Below the pieces are notes generated by a model. That model was not told the origin of the DNA, made no database searches, and saw nothing but the letters and a program-made list of their open reading frames with translations. From an uncultured Bacilli bacterium (lineage in GTDB: Bacteria > Bacillota_I > Bacilli_A > RF39 > UBA660), in the NCBI GenBank assembly GCA_934162125.1, contig CAKPHU010000007.1:18495-82494 (forward strand): a DNA stretch of 64,000 nucleotides, written 5' to 3'. The translations under genes and the position numbers were made by a program. Below are positions 25,745-34,612 of this stretch, piece after piece (the stretch's first letter is position 1; each line of letters begins with the position of its first letter).

Positions 25745-28027
25745 CTATGATACTGAAAAGTAAGAAATTACACTAGTATTTTGCCAATTATATTGAGCCC
25801 ACATATTAGTTGATGATGAACCAGGATCCATCATATTGATAGTGTCACCAGTTACGTTATCAATAGCAACCCAATGTTGTCCAGTATTACCTTTTACTTC
25901 GGCAACTACATAATAACCTTGTGATACTAAGTTTCTAATAGTATTTAGCTTTTGTTCTTTACTTAAACCGGCTAGGCTATAGTTAATTTGAACTGGTCTA
26001 AATTTAGGAGCAACAGAGGTAACACGATACCAGGCAAAATTGGCACCACTGAAACCACCATTTTTATTTAAAGCTGTAACGAAAGTACCTGGATTAAAGT
26101 CACCTTGAACATTAGTTGGTACTCCACTTTTAGCTATTAACATGGCAACTGAAGTTACTAAGCAACCAGCTGAGGAGATAGTTTGATTACTTTGTCCAAG
26201 ACGAACTGAACCCCATTTGGCATCTTTTTGTTTCCAATTGGCATATGGTCCACTTGAAGTACTACCACAAATATTGCTGGCAGAACCACAACTACTTTTG
26301 CTGACATTAGTAGCAGATGGATATAAAGCAAGTAAAATTTGTTTATAATTATAACCCTTTTCAGCTAAAGCTTTAGCTTTCTTTTGAGTAGAACTAACAT
26401 AGGCAGTACTTACGATATAGCCTTGAGAATTGACTAGAACCTCACCTGCTGTTTGATTAGCTAAAGTTCTAATTTTATGATTGCTAGCTAGAGGTTGTCT
26501 AGTTTTACATGAACCAGCAATGATCCCACTTCTTACAATACCACCTTGACTCTGAGTACCAGAGCAGTCATAAGAACAACCAGTATTAACATTACAGAAA
26601 ACCTGATCGGCTACACATGAAGATATTTGGAGAATCCATTGACCATTTTCCTGAGCTAACTTCTTACCTGTTTTCGTACCCATGCCAGTTGGTCTAGATA
26701 AGGCAAAACTACGAGCCATGACCATTTGAGCTTTGATGGCTTCATCTGGATAAGAAGTACCAATCTCGGCATAAACTACACCCATTATGTATGATTCAAA
26801 ATCAACTAAAGGTTGGTCTATTGCTTTTTGATAACTACCATTACCATATGGTTGACCGCATTCCATTAAACGAACTTTTAAATTGCTAACTTGAAGATTT
26901 TTAGTTACATTGGCATTACGACTTGGAAAATAGAAACCCTTAATGTCATATTCACAACTGCCAGAAGAAGAACAACCATTTGTAGTATCTTCTCCAACAA
27001 TTGCTTTATAATTTTCAATATATTCAAAGACTGTATCAGTCATATTTTTTAATTCTGTTTGAGTAGCATTTGGAAAGTAACTTGGAAAAATAAGAGTCAT
27101 TAAATTATTACGATATGTTTCTTCATTATAATAGCCAGTTTCATCTATCATTAATTTAGCAACGTCACGTATAACTTTAGTCGTCATATTTTTATAAGTC
27201 ACTCTGGCATTGTATGTTTTTAGACTGGAATATAAACCAGCAATTCCTAAAGGTTCAATATATTTATTTTGTTGCATGAACTCTTCATTTACTTCTTTTA
27301 CTCTCTTGTGAAAAGCATCAGCTTCTTTATCACTTGTAGTATAGTCTAGTCCACCAGTATTGCCACCAGTTTCACTACTAATACCAAAACCATCATCAAA
27401 GTTACCAATATCTATGATGACTACTATTGGTAAGGCAAGGATAAGTAAAAAGAAGGCCGCAACAACAGTACCAATGATAATGCTTCTTTTAAAAATTTTA
27501 CTAAAGAAACCATCACCTTTTAAAGGTCCTTCGCCATTGTCTTCGCCACTTTTACCGCCTGATTTTTCTTCGTTTTCTATTTCTTCATTAGGAAGAGAAG
27601 CATTTATCTTTAAACCATTAGGAACTTCTAATTTTTTTTGCTTATTTTTACGTAAGTTTTCTGGCCTTGAATTATTTCTATTTTGTGCTTTTTTTAAGGC
27701 ATCACCAGCATCCGAATCACCTAAATCGCCATTTTTAAAAGAAGCGGCCTTACCTGCTGCTTTGTTAAGGCCACTTTCATTTGCTTGATTTGAGGCGTTT
27801 TGAACTGCTTTTCCGCCAGGCATTTTTTCCGTAACTTTGGCAGTTGCTTTGCCTAAACCTTCAGATACTTTGCCACCAGTTACTTTATCCCCTACTTTTA
27901 CAACTGCTCCAGCTGCTGCAGCATAGGGATTACCACTTTCCATGGCAATATCTGCGACAACTTGAATATTTTCAGCGTTGTTTTGGGCATTACGTTCAAA
28001 GTTTTCGTCTTCGTTTTTAGCTGCCAT
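25745..28027 (-). CDS. T4SS wall-remodelling protein: SpoIID-type plus C39-like peptidase
   Basis: 760 aa from the ATG at 28027 (AGAGGTGA upstream; the in-frame ATA at 28036 is not a start). A Lys/Gly-rich cytosolic region (about 1-180) is followed by a membrane segment (about 185-210) and a helical outside region. Next comes a SpoIID/LytB domain (from about 395: FESYIMGVVYAEIGTSYPDEA and AQMVMARSFALSR, with the conserved Glu). The C-terminal papain-like C39 domain has TISSAGCLVTSVAMLIA (Cys), GQHWVAIDNV (His) and NMMDPGSS. It takes the place of VirB1/CwlT, which open the wall for T4SS assembly in Gram-positives. Confidence 0.85.
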   Translation of the reverse strand: MAAKNEDENFERNAQNNAENIQVVADIAMESGNPYAAAAGAVVKVGDKVTGGKVSEGLGKATAKVTEKMPGGKAVQNASNQANESGLNKAAGKAASFKNGDLGDSDAGDALKKAQNRNNSRPENLRKNKQKKLEVPNGLKINASLPNEEIENEEKSGGKSGEDNGEGPLKGDGFFSKIFKRSIIIGTVVAAFFLLILALPIVVIIDIGNFDDGFGISSETGGNTGGLDYTTSDKEADAFHKRVKEVNEEFMQQNKYIEPLGIAGLYSSLKTYNARVTYKNMTTKVIRDVAKLMIDETGYYNEETYRNNLMTLIFPSYFPNATQTELKNMTDTVFEYIENYKAIVGEDTTNGCSSSGSCEYDIKGFYFPSRNANVTKNLQVSNLKVRLMECGQPYGNGSYQKAIDQPLVDFESYIMGVVYAEIGTSYPDEAIKAQMVMARSFALSRPTGMGTKTGKKLAQENGQWILQISSCVADQVFCNVNTGCSYDCSGTQSQGGIVRSGIIAGSCKTRQPLASNHKIRTLANQTAGEVLVNSQGYIVSTAYVSSTQKKAKALAEKGYNYKQILLALYPSATNVSKSSCGSASNICGSTSSGPYANWKQKDAKWGSVRLGQSNQTISSAGCLVTSVAMLIAKSGVPTNVQGDFNPGTFVTALNKNGGFSGANFAWYRVTSVAPKFRPVQINYSLAGLSKEQKLNTIRNLVSQGYYVVAEVKGNTGQHWVAIDNVTGDTINMMDPGSSSTNMWAQYNWQNTSVISYFSVS

Positions 28028-28060
28028 AGATATCACCTCTTACTACTTTGTTTATTTATT

Positions 28061-29851
28061 TTATAGTCCGCCGCCACTACCAAATGATTCTAGTTCGGCT
28101 TTGGTTACTATAACATTTATTTGCATACGTTTGTTACCACAGACGAATAATGCTTCACCTTGTGAATAACGTTTTATTCCTTCTTTTTCATTATCGTTTA
28201 AATCTATTAAAAGACTTAAATCTTCAACTGCTTGTTTCTTTAGACCCATTACTAAGTAATATGAAGAGTTATCAAAGATAGCTTTTCCTTGAGTAATAAC
28301 AGCTGGGTTAGAGAAATCTGATGGTTGCTGAGTAATGATAATTGTTCCTGTGTTATATTTACGAGCACGACGTTGTACTTGAGCTAAGAAATCTGCTCCT
28401 AAAACATTACCTTCACCTAATAAAACGTGAGCTTCATCAACCATTAAGACAGTATCAACATTATAGTCTAAACATAGTCCCCAGGCATATTTTAAAACGT
28501 TAAAGAATAAGGCGTTTTTGATATTACTATCACTATTCATTAACTCTTTAATGTTAAATACCATATAGTCGCTGTCTTTACTGATGGTAGTATGTCCATC
28601 AAAATAGAATTTTAATTCATTAACAATTGGACGTACTTTTAATTCTAGACGTTCCATAATATCACGTTCTTGAGTTACTTCTGTCATAGACATTAATTTA
28701 CCCTTAATAGTGGCATACACATCACTAAATGTTGGGAAATCAGATGAAGTATATTGGGAGAAGTCAGTATTAAAATCAATACCAAAACGTTTATATGTGT
28801 CTTGAACAATTTCACTAAACATTGTTAAAACATCTTCTGTTATAGATGGATCATAATATTTCATGAAAGCTTTTAAGAACTGAAGTGTTCTAGTTAGAAC
28901 AGTATAACCTAGTCCTTGCTTTATTTCTTCTTCATCAGTATCTACGATTATTTCAAGTGGGTTAATTAGACCGAAGTCTCCACCTTTACCAATATCAATT
29001 GTATCGCCACCAAAAGCATTAGTAATTTCTCTAAATTCATCTTCTGGGTCAATTACAACTATTTGGCAACCATTACGAATATGACTTCTTAGCATCAACT
29101 TAGCTGCGGTTGATTTACCTGAACCAGAAGTACCAAGAATAATCATATTGGCATTATTACGATTGTTTTCTTTTCTAATTTTATATAAGAATTGATTGAA
29201 TAAAATTACACCACCAGAGAAGTCAACTCCTAATAAAGTTGATAATCCCGGATCTTTAATACTATCAAAGATAAATGGGTACATTGCAGCAATAGTAACA
29301 GAAGGTATAGGTGTACCTATTCTTTGCTCTATTGGTTGAGATGGGAAGATTGGTAAGATTGATTTTAAGACTTTTTCTTGTTCGAAACGAAGAGATACAG
29401 CTCTTAAATCCATGGCATCTAAGTAATTTTTGACGTTTACTTTCTTTAATTCCAATCCTTCTTTAGTACCTGAAGTTATCATGATATGCATTTGAAAGTC
29501 AAAGATTCTAGCTTGACTTGCTGCTAACATTGAAACGAAGTATTCCAAACTTTCTGCATCTTGACGATGTTTTTCTTTGACTGTTAAATCTTTTTCTGTA
29601 CGATATTTTTCTTTTAAATCAGCTACTTGTTTATTTAACATTTTAGCCATTTGTTGAAATGGAACAGGAATGTGTTTAATAACTATCTTAATACCAGACA
29701 TGTTAGTTAATGATGCTAGATAGCCTGGTTCAATAAATTTTGGATATGATACAACAGTTAGTATTGTTGCATATTGATCACTAATATAAAAATCACTTGA
29801 GAAAAATTCTAGTCCCTTAGGAGCTAGTTGACTTCTAATTCCAATACTCAT
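28061..29851 (-). CDS. virB4: VirB4-type T4SS ATPase, catalytic part
   Basis: 596 aa. After an N-terminal linker region, the ATPase domain has Walker A MIILGTSGSGKSTAAKLML near residue 240, DPEDEFREI, and Walker B TVLMVDEAHVLLGEG followed by the RRARKYNTGTIIITQQPSDF motif. VirB4 powers pilus biogenesis and substrate passage at the inner face of the membrane. Its ATG overlaps the stop of the 182-aa gene upstream as ATGA. That gene supplies the missing N-terminal VirB4 domain, so the protein is built from two chains. Confidence 0.93.
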   Translation of the reverse strand: MSIGIRSQLAPKGLEFFSSDFYISDQYATILTVVSYPKFIEPGYLASLTNMSGIKIVIKHIPVPFQQMAKMLNKQVADLKEKYRTEKDLTVKEKHRQDAESLEYFVSMLAASQARIFDFQMHIMITSGTKEGLELKKVNVKNYLDAMDLRAVSLRFEQEKVLKSILPIFPSQPIEQRIGTPIPSVTIAAMYPFIFDSIKDPGLSTLLGVDFSGGVILFNQFLYKIRKENNRNNANMIILGTSGSGKSTAAKLMLRSHIRNGCQIVVIDPEDEFREITNAFGGDTIDIGKGGDFGLINPLEIIVDTDEEEIKQGLGYTVLTRTLQFLKAFMKYYDPSITEDVLTMFSEIVQDTYKRFGIDFNTDFSQYTSSDFPTFSDVYATIKGKLMSMTEVTQERDIMERLELKVRPIVNELKFYFDGHTTISKDSDYMVFNIKELMNSDSNIKNALFFNVLKYAWGLCLDYNVDTVLMVDEAHVLLGEGNVLGADFLAQVQRRARKYNTGTIIITQQPSDFSNPAVITQGKAIFDNSSYYLVMGLKKQAVEDLSLLIDLNDNEKEGIKRYSQGEALFVCGNKRMQINVIVTKAELESFGSGGGL

Positions 29852-30396
29852 CGTGGCATCACCGTCCTAAATTGAGTTCTTTTTCCACCATTTAAGAAGT
29901 TTTCCATTATTACTCTTAAATCATCATTATTTACTTTAGATGCTGTTAGACCACATGAAGCTAAACCATTAATCATTAAACGAATTCTTTTTTCAATAAG
30001 ATCAACATTTTTTTCTCTAAATAAAATGTAATATTCTGTATCTACTACGTCGTTATTAATGAAAGATTGAGCTTTCTTTATGTCTTGCATAATTAGTTTT
30101 CTGATTTGTGGTGTTGGTGCTTCATTAAAGCGAAGTTGCAATTGAGCTAAGTAGATTGAAATATCTACTGGTCGATCTGCTACTACTAACCAGAATTCAA
30201 AATCTAACATATTATAAAAGTTTTTTAGACCTATTAAAACATTTTCTTGTGAATATTGATCAAGAATAAATATATTACGTGGATTTATTTTTACTCCTGT
30301 TACTTTCATGTTGTTAGTAGTAAAAATCATTCCATTTTGGATACCTTTTATAGGTAACCAGTCTTCGGTATATACACCGCTTACTTTTTTAGCCAT
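29848..30396 (-). CDS. Separate N-terminal domain of VirB4
   Basis: 182 aa. It begins with a beta-rich part (WLPIKGIQNGMIFTTNNMKVTGVKI) and continues with a helical segment typical of the N-terminal region of VirB4/TraE proteins; it has no P-loop. It is coupled to the ATPase gene by ATGA and its own start overlaps the PrgI-like gene by 16 bases. No frameshift is needed: both frames are clean and both have starts, so this is a stable split. It likely binds the ATPase chain and the PrgI/VirB3 protein at the membrane. Confidence 0.75.
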   Translation of the reverse strand: MAKKVSGVYTEDWLPIKGIQNGMIFTTNNMKVTGVKINPRNIFILDQYSQENVLIGLKNFYNMLDFEFWLVVADRPVDISIYLAQLQLRFNEAPTPQIRKLIMQDIKKAQSFINNDVVDTEYYILFREKNVDLIEKRIRLMINGLASCGLTASKVNNDDLRVIMENFLNGGKRTQFRTVMPR

Positions 30397-30692
30397 TCTT
30401 TATAGCACCAACCTTTCCAGCGATATGTTCTTCTGCTTGTTAAGAAATCATAAAGTTCTGTTATCATAGTTAGAACATTATGATAATAAGGAATAGGAGC
30501 AACGAGTATAGCACTTACTACTCCTGGTATTAATATTAAGATAGTATTTAGTGTTGAAGTTACAGGTACAAATGCTAAAAGAACAAATGTAATCATAACT
30601 CCTGTAACTAGTAGAGCTAAATCAAATGATCTAAACATACCTAAAATTAATTGTCCTTTTTTGGAATTTGCAGGTATTAAATAATTGTTCAT
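30381..30692 (-). CDS. PrgI/VirB3-like inner-membrane T4SS protein
   Basis: 103 aa. Two membrane segments (about 23-43 and 50-70) are followed by the family ending with a tyrosine-tryptophan motif (YHNVLTMITELYDFLTSRR, then TYRWKGW). PrgI proteins are the VirB3 counterparts in Gram-positive T4SS and lie next to virB4, as here. AAGGAG precedes the ATG. Confidence 0.85.
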   Translation of the reverse strand: MNNYLIPANSKKGQLILGMFRSFDLALLVTGVMITFVLLAFVPVTSTLNTILILIPGVVSAILVAPIPYYHNVLTMITELYDFLTSRRTYRWKGWCYKEWLKK

Positions 30693-30721
30693 CTATATCA
30701 CACTCCTTTTTATTTATCTTT

Positions 30722-32635
30722 TTATGGTGTATGTGGTGGTAAAGCTGGTGGATTACTACTTGGGCTTGTTGATGGCGTTGGAGCTGAAGTTGTTGGAGCT
30801 GAAGTCGCTGGTGCTGTACCTGAGAAACCAGTTCCACCTTGTCCATCTCTACCTAATGGATGTTGTATTTTTGTGTTAGGACTTAATGGTACTGTTGGTC
30901 CTGATGGAGCTACACCTGGAGTTCCAGCTGGAGTTGGTGATGGATAAGCATCTTGTCTGATATGTACGTCAGATCCAGCTCTACTGGCTACACCACGACC
31001 TGTTGCACGTTCATGTGTTTGCCAGTTAGCCTTGTATCTTTCTTGATTATTTTTAAGTCTTTCCATATCGCTTCTCGCATCTACAACGTTTGCACCATGT
31101 TTAAATCCTAAGAAATCTTTTTTCTCATCAGACTGCCACCATTTACGTTCATATCCTCCATCTTGATCGTCTATGTCTAAGCCACGTCTATAGTATTCAT
31201 CTCGTATGCCATTACTGAATTTATCTTGTAACTTCTTAACTTGATTATCTCGATATGTTTTAAATTGTCCTTCTCCTGGATCTTTTCCACCATTTTGAAC
31301 ACTTCTAGCGGCTGAACGCATGTTATCAAGGACATTACCTCTGTCGCCACCACCGGCTAGTGTACCAAGTCCAGCTGCAGCTATTGTTAGACCAATTGAA
31401 CCGCCTGATGGTTTGATACCTAGAGAGTCTTGAATGAATTTTGGTGCTTGTCTACCAAAGAAGAATAAGCCAAGAACGATGAAGACAGTTGACAATAAAT
31501 TTGTAAACCAGTTACTGCCACTATAATAGGCTCCACCAAGTCCGGCAACTCCCTTAGTTAATACTTCTTCGGAAACATAAATTATTAAGAACATTACTAT
31601 TAATCTAATAAATAATTCTAGGTAAGTTGTAACTAAGGCGTTGATCCAAGTACTAAATGAATCTTGTCCCTTACTCTCTTTTCCACTAATACTCATATGA
31701 CTGATGATAGGAATTGGAGCTATCATACGTAAAATCATTAATTTGATAGCACGAATAGCAACATCTAGTGTATAAGTTATTATTAGGAAACATAGTATTA
31801 CACCTACTACGGTACTAATAATAAACATATAATTAAAGACATATTGTTCGTCTGAAGCTATCTGAATTATGTTTGCCAACTTACCAGTTGTATTACATCT
31901 TGAATTAACAACAGTTAAAATATCAGCAACTGTTGAGTGCTCATTGTCATATGTTGCCTTTACAGCAGGATCGATTGTTTGACATACCCAATTGGCTTGA
32001 ACACTTTCAGGGCTTTTACCTTCTGGTACAGCTTGCCACTGACTTTCAGGTAATAAATTTATTGAAAAGAAAGACTTCAAAATTATCTTAGAAAAATCTT
32101 GACCTGCTTGAGTTAAATCTCTTGTTGAAGTAGTCTTTTTCTTAGATGTAGAAAACTCATCATTTCCAAATATTACACGGCTTAATGTATTATTTAATAA
32201 AATTCTATTTTGAAGAGAATACAAAGTACCAAAAGCAAGTCCATGGTTACTTAATTGTTCTTCCCATTCATTTTGAGGATTTGGAACATTAATCGGAGTA
32301 ATTACTGATAACATAATTAAAGAAATAACTATACGTCCAACAATTGGTCCATATCCAGCTTTTTTATCACTTACTTTACTTGGATCCATGATACCTTGAA
32401 TTATTGTAACAGCTAATTTAAATACCATGAAAACACCAATTATTAATTGGACTCTTGAATAAATTGCTTTAATAGTTCCACCACTTAAAAAGTCAGCTGT
32501 CGAAACATTAAAGAAAACTGTATATAGGCCGCCAAGGAGACCATAAACGACAGAATCAATCATGGCTAAAATTAGTCTTAGGGCATCAGTAATGAAACCG
32601 CGGTTCCATGTACCCATAAATACTCCTGTAATCAT
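30722..32635 (-). CDS. Polytopic VirB6/TrbL-like T4SS channel protein with Pro-rich tail
   Basis: 637 aa. The first ~420 residues carry about seven membrane segments (for example IYSRVQLIIGVFMVFKLAVT, LVTTYLELFIRLIVMFLIIY) as in VirB6/TrbL proteins. A Gly-rich linker (IGLTIAAAGLGTLAGGG) leads to a charged soluble part, then a Pro/Ser/Thr-rich tail of about 80 residues (AYPSPTPAGTPG, APATSAPTTSAPTPST). The tail is longer than usual. GGAGAG lies 7 bases before the ATG. Expected to form the membrane channel with PrgI and VirB4. Confidence 0.85.
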   Translation of the reverse strand: MITGVFMGTWNRGFITDALRLILAMIDSVVYGLLGGLYTVFFNVSTADFLSGGTIKAIYSRVQLIIGVFMVFKLAVTIIQGIMDPSKVSDKKAGYGPIVGRIVISLIMLSVITPINVPNPQNEWEEQLSNHGLAFGTLYSLQNRILLNNTLSRVIFGNDEFSTSKKKTTSTRDLTQAGQDFSKIILKSFFSINLLPESQWQAVPEGKSPESVQANWVCQTIDPAVKATYDNEHSTVADILTVVNSRCNTTGKLANIIQIASDEQYVFNYMFIISTVVGVILCFLIITYTLDVAIRAIKLMILRMIAPIPIISHMSISGKESKGQDSFSTWINALVTTYLELFIRLIVMFLIIYVSEEVLTKGVAGLGGAYYSGSNWFTNLLSTVFIVLGLFFFGRQAPKFIQDSLGIKPSGGSIGLTIAAAGLGTLAGGGDRGNVLDNMRSAARSVQNGGKDPGEGQFKTYRDNQVKKLQDKFSNGIRDEYYRRGLDIDDQDGGYERKWWQSDEKKDFLGFKHGANVVDARSDMERLKNNQERYKANWQTHERATGRGVASRAGSDVHIRQDAYPSPTPAGTPGVAPSGPTVPLSPNTKIQHPLGRDGQGGTGFSGTAPATSAPTTSAPTPSTSPSSNPPALPPHTP

Positions 32636-32647
32636 CTTGTCACTCTC

Positions 32648-33085
32648 CTATTCTAGACCACATAGATCTGAAGTTAAACCTACGATGTTTAACATAACGC
32701 TTACGAATACCGGTATTAAAAACAAAGCTAGGGCTAGTATTAGACGCATTGATAAGTTTTTAGTAGCTTTTTTTAGCGAATCATCATCACTTGTTACAAT
32801 GGCCTTAATAAAATCAATACTACTATAAACTAGAACTAAAAATGGTCCTAGAATCTTAATATAATTTAAAAGTTTTTGTAAGAGCCAGGCAACAGAATCA
32901 GGATCATTTACATCACCTAGGGCTGCATTACTTCCTGTACATGAGACAGCTATATTGATATTATCACTAATACTCATAGTTGATATATTATTTGTTACTA
33001 CATTTTCTTGAGCATAAACTTTAAAAGAACTAAATAAAATTAGTCCTGCAATTAGAATCATGCTTAAGATGACTTTTTTTCTCAT
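32648..33085 (-). CDS. VirB2/TrbC-like pilin 2, with signal peptide
   Basis: 145 aa from the ATG at 33085 (CGGAGTGA 6 bases upstream and an extended -10, TATGTTATAAT, in front; the upstream in-frame ATA is not a start). A signal peptide (MRKKVILSMILIAGLILFSS, cut near VYA-QE) is followed by two hydrophobic segments joined by SSIDFIKAIVTSDDDSLKKATK, the TrbC/VirB2 layout. It sits directly before the VirB6-like gene. It lies downstream of an attenuator-like hairpin after the other VirB2-like gene. Confidence 0.75.
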   Translation of the reverse strand: MRKKVILSMILIAGLILFSSFKVYAQENVVTNNISTMSISDNINIAVSCTGSNAALGDVNDPDSVAWLLQKLLNYIKILGPFLVLVYSSIDFIKAIVTSDDDSLKKATKNLSMRLILALALFLIPVFVSVMLNIVGLTSDLCGLE

Positions 33086-33130
33086 AAAGATCACTCCGTA
33101 CACATTATAACATATTAAGTATATCAAAAT

Positions 33131-33157
33131 AAAAAAAAAATAGCAATATTTGCTATT
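33131..33157 (-). terminator. Hairpin with T tract between the two VirB2-like genes
   Basis: AATAGCAA/TTGCTATT (8 bp, 3-base loop) followed by ten T on the minus strand. It overlaps the stop region of pilin 1. It would end most transcripts started at the promoter at 33541 and leave pilin 1 mRNA in excess over the rest of the T4SS genes. Confidence 0.8.
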
Positions 33158-33515
33158 TATTTACGATATATAAACTGTTCCAACAGTCAGCCCATGAAGT
33201 TGTGCTTGTTTCACTAGAATCAGCACCTAAGGCAACTATTTGCATAATGAATGTTACAAGAGCTGGTATTAAGAATATTACGATTGCATAAATAATTCTT
33301 TTTATGAATCTGCTTTGTGCAGCCTTTACCTCTTTCTCATCACTAGCAATAACAGCTTTTCCTAAATCGAATAAACCGAAGGCAATTAAAGCTACTGGTA
33401 TAAGAATACAAATAGTTTTTAGAACACCGTTTTTAATGATATTAACAACAGATCCTAATCCACCACAGTTATCAGTTACATTTCCAACTGCCCCAATTTG
33501 GAATAAATTAGCCAT
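33153..33515 (-). CDS. VirB2/TrbC-like pilin 1, no classical signal peptide
   Basis: 120 aa from the ATG at 33515 (AAAGGAG 9 bases upstream; the in-frame ATG at 33524 overlaps that site). Two membrane segments (about 32-52 and 78-100) flank a basic loop, AVIASDEKEVKAAQSRFIKR, as in the pilin 2 protein. Cysteines lie near both ends. It has its own promoter and a hairpin right after the gene, the arrangement expected for an abundant subunit. Probably the major T4SS pilin. Confidence 0.75.
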   Translation of the reverse strand: MANLFQIGAVGNVTDNCGGLGSVVNIIKNGVLKTICILIPVALIAFGLFDLGKAVIASDEKEVKAAQSRFIKRIIYAIVIFLIPALVTFIMQIVALGADSSETSTTSWADCWNSLYIVNK

Positions 33516-33540
33516 ATAGTACATCTCCTTTACTAAGTTT

Positions 33541-33569
33541 ATATTAACCTATCTAAAAGTTTTTGTCAA
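33541..33569 (-). promoter_or_regulatory. Promoter of VirB2-like pilin 1 and the T4SS half
   Basis: TTGACA (33564-33569), a 17-base spacer and TAATAT (33541-33546), in the short gap between the TadZ-like gene and pilin 1. Confidence 0.75.
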
Positions 33570-33572
33570 TTA

Positions 33573-34574
33573 TTACCTTCTAAATAAGCCAAATACTCTA
33601 TTAGAATTTTCGTGGTGACCATTACCACTTGATATTAGACCAACGTATGCTAGAAAATCATTAATAGCACCATTACTTTTTCTTTCATCTAATGGTGGAA
33701 TATTATAGTAAACTTTGACATTTGCTTCATATTCAAAATCACTAATGTCTTTTCCAGTTAAAAGACTCTTATTAAGAATTAATTTGTGATTCTTCAATTT
33801 TCTTAAAGCATTGATATCACGTCTTAATAATTTATTTATCTTTATAATACTTGGTTCTAATAAATAGAAAACTTCATTACAAATATTTAAATCATCGTAG
33901 TCATTTAAGTCAACTAAGATAATTGAAACACTATTATAATATTTTCTTATAACATTTCTTACTTCGTCTCGACGTACTGTGATCATAGCTTTATCACCAA
34001 AAGCTCTAAAATCATTTCGGTCTATTTCAATAGCAATTACTTTTTGTTCGCCATAGATTGTTGTTAATTGCTTTTTTAACATATAGATTAATGTTGTGGC
34101 ACCTGCTCCTCCAGTTACTGATTTAACACCTATTATAGTTGTGGTTCCAACACTTTGGTTAGGACTTGGTGCAGCTGGTGAAGAAGATGTTGCAGCCATC
34201 TTTCTATATTGTTCAACATCTTTTAAGCTATTTGAATGGGTTAATAAATATTTAACACCTGGGATGTTAGTTGTAAAATTGTAGAAACCAGACTCTACTA
34301 GTTTTGCAAGAAATGCAACTGTACACATCTTTGTGTTTTCTGGTAATAATAAAATTACTTTATTAGGATCTAGTCCTGATGATAGTGCTTGATAACTATT
34401 AATATTTTCATGATTCTTTAAAGCTGTTACATCTAAAATTAATTTATTAAAGAACAAAGTTTTAAACATAGCTACCAATTCATTTGCATCATAAGTACCA
34501 TTAATATTTTTAATTATATCAATGTCTAAATTATTTAGTGCTGTACTTTGTGCATTTGAAACTATAATGTTCAT
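33573..34574 (-). CDS. TadZ/CpaE-like protein with degenerate P-loop
   Basis: 333 aa. A receiver-like N-terminal domain (about 1-120) is followed by a ParA/MinD-type domain. The deviant Walker A reads SVTGGAGATTLIY instead of KGGxGKT, so both signature lysines are missing; IIVLVDL-type strand 'SIILVDLNDYDD' follows. TadZ/CpaE places the Tad machine in the cell, and atypical P-loops are known in TadZ. It closes the Tad half and lies 58 bases before pilin 1 of the T4SS half. Confidence 0.75.
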   Translation of the reverse strand: MNIIVSNAQSTALNNLDIDIIKNINGTYDANELVAMFKTLFFNKLILDVTALKNHENINSYQALSSGLDPNKVILLLPENTKMCTVAFLAKLVESGFYNFTTNIPGVKYLLTHSNSLKDVEQYRKMAATSSSPAAPSPNQSVGTTTIIGVKSVTGGAGATTLIYMLKKQLTTIYGEQKVIAIEIDRNDFRAFGDKAMITVRRDEVRNVIRKYYNSVSIILVDLNDYDDLNICNEVFYLLEPSIIKINKLLRRDINALRKLKNHKLILNKSLLTGKDISDFEYEANVKVYYNIPPLDERKSNGAINDFLAYVGLISSGNGHHENSNRVFGLFRR

Positions 34575-34612
34575 TTTATTATCACACCCTTTTTATTTGC
34601 CCTTTTTTCTTT

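Noticed and set aside
27360..27788. 142-codon open frame on the + strand inside the SpoIID-C39 gene
   Set aside because: It is the antisense of a low-complexity coding region, has no ribosome-binding site and no domain; other antisense frames across the locus are rejected for the same reason.
30631..30879. Overlapping short frames at the end of the VirB6-like gene
   Set aside because: They are shifted readings of the repetitive Pro/Ser/Thr-rich tail of the real gene.
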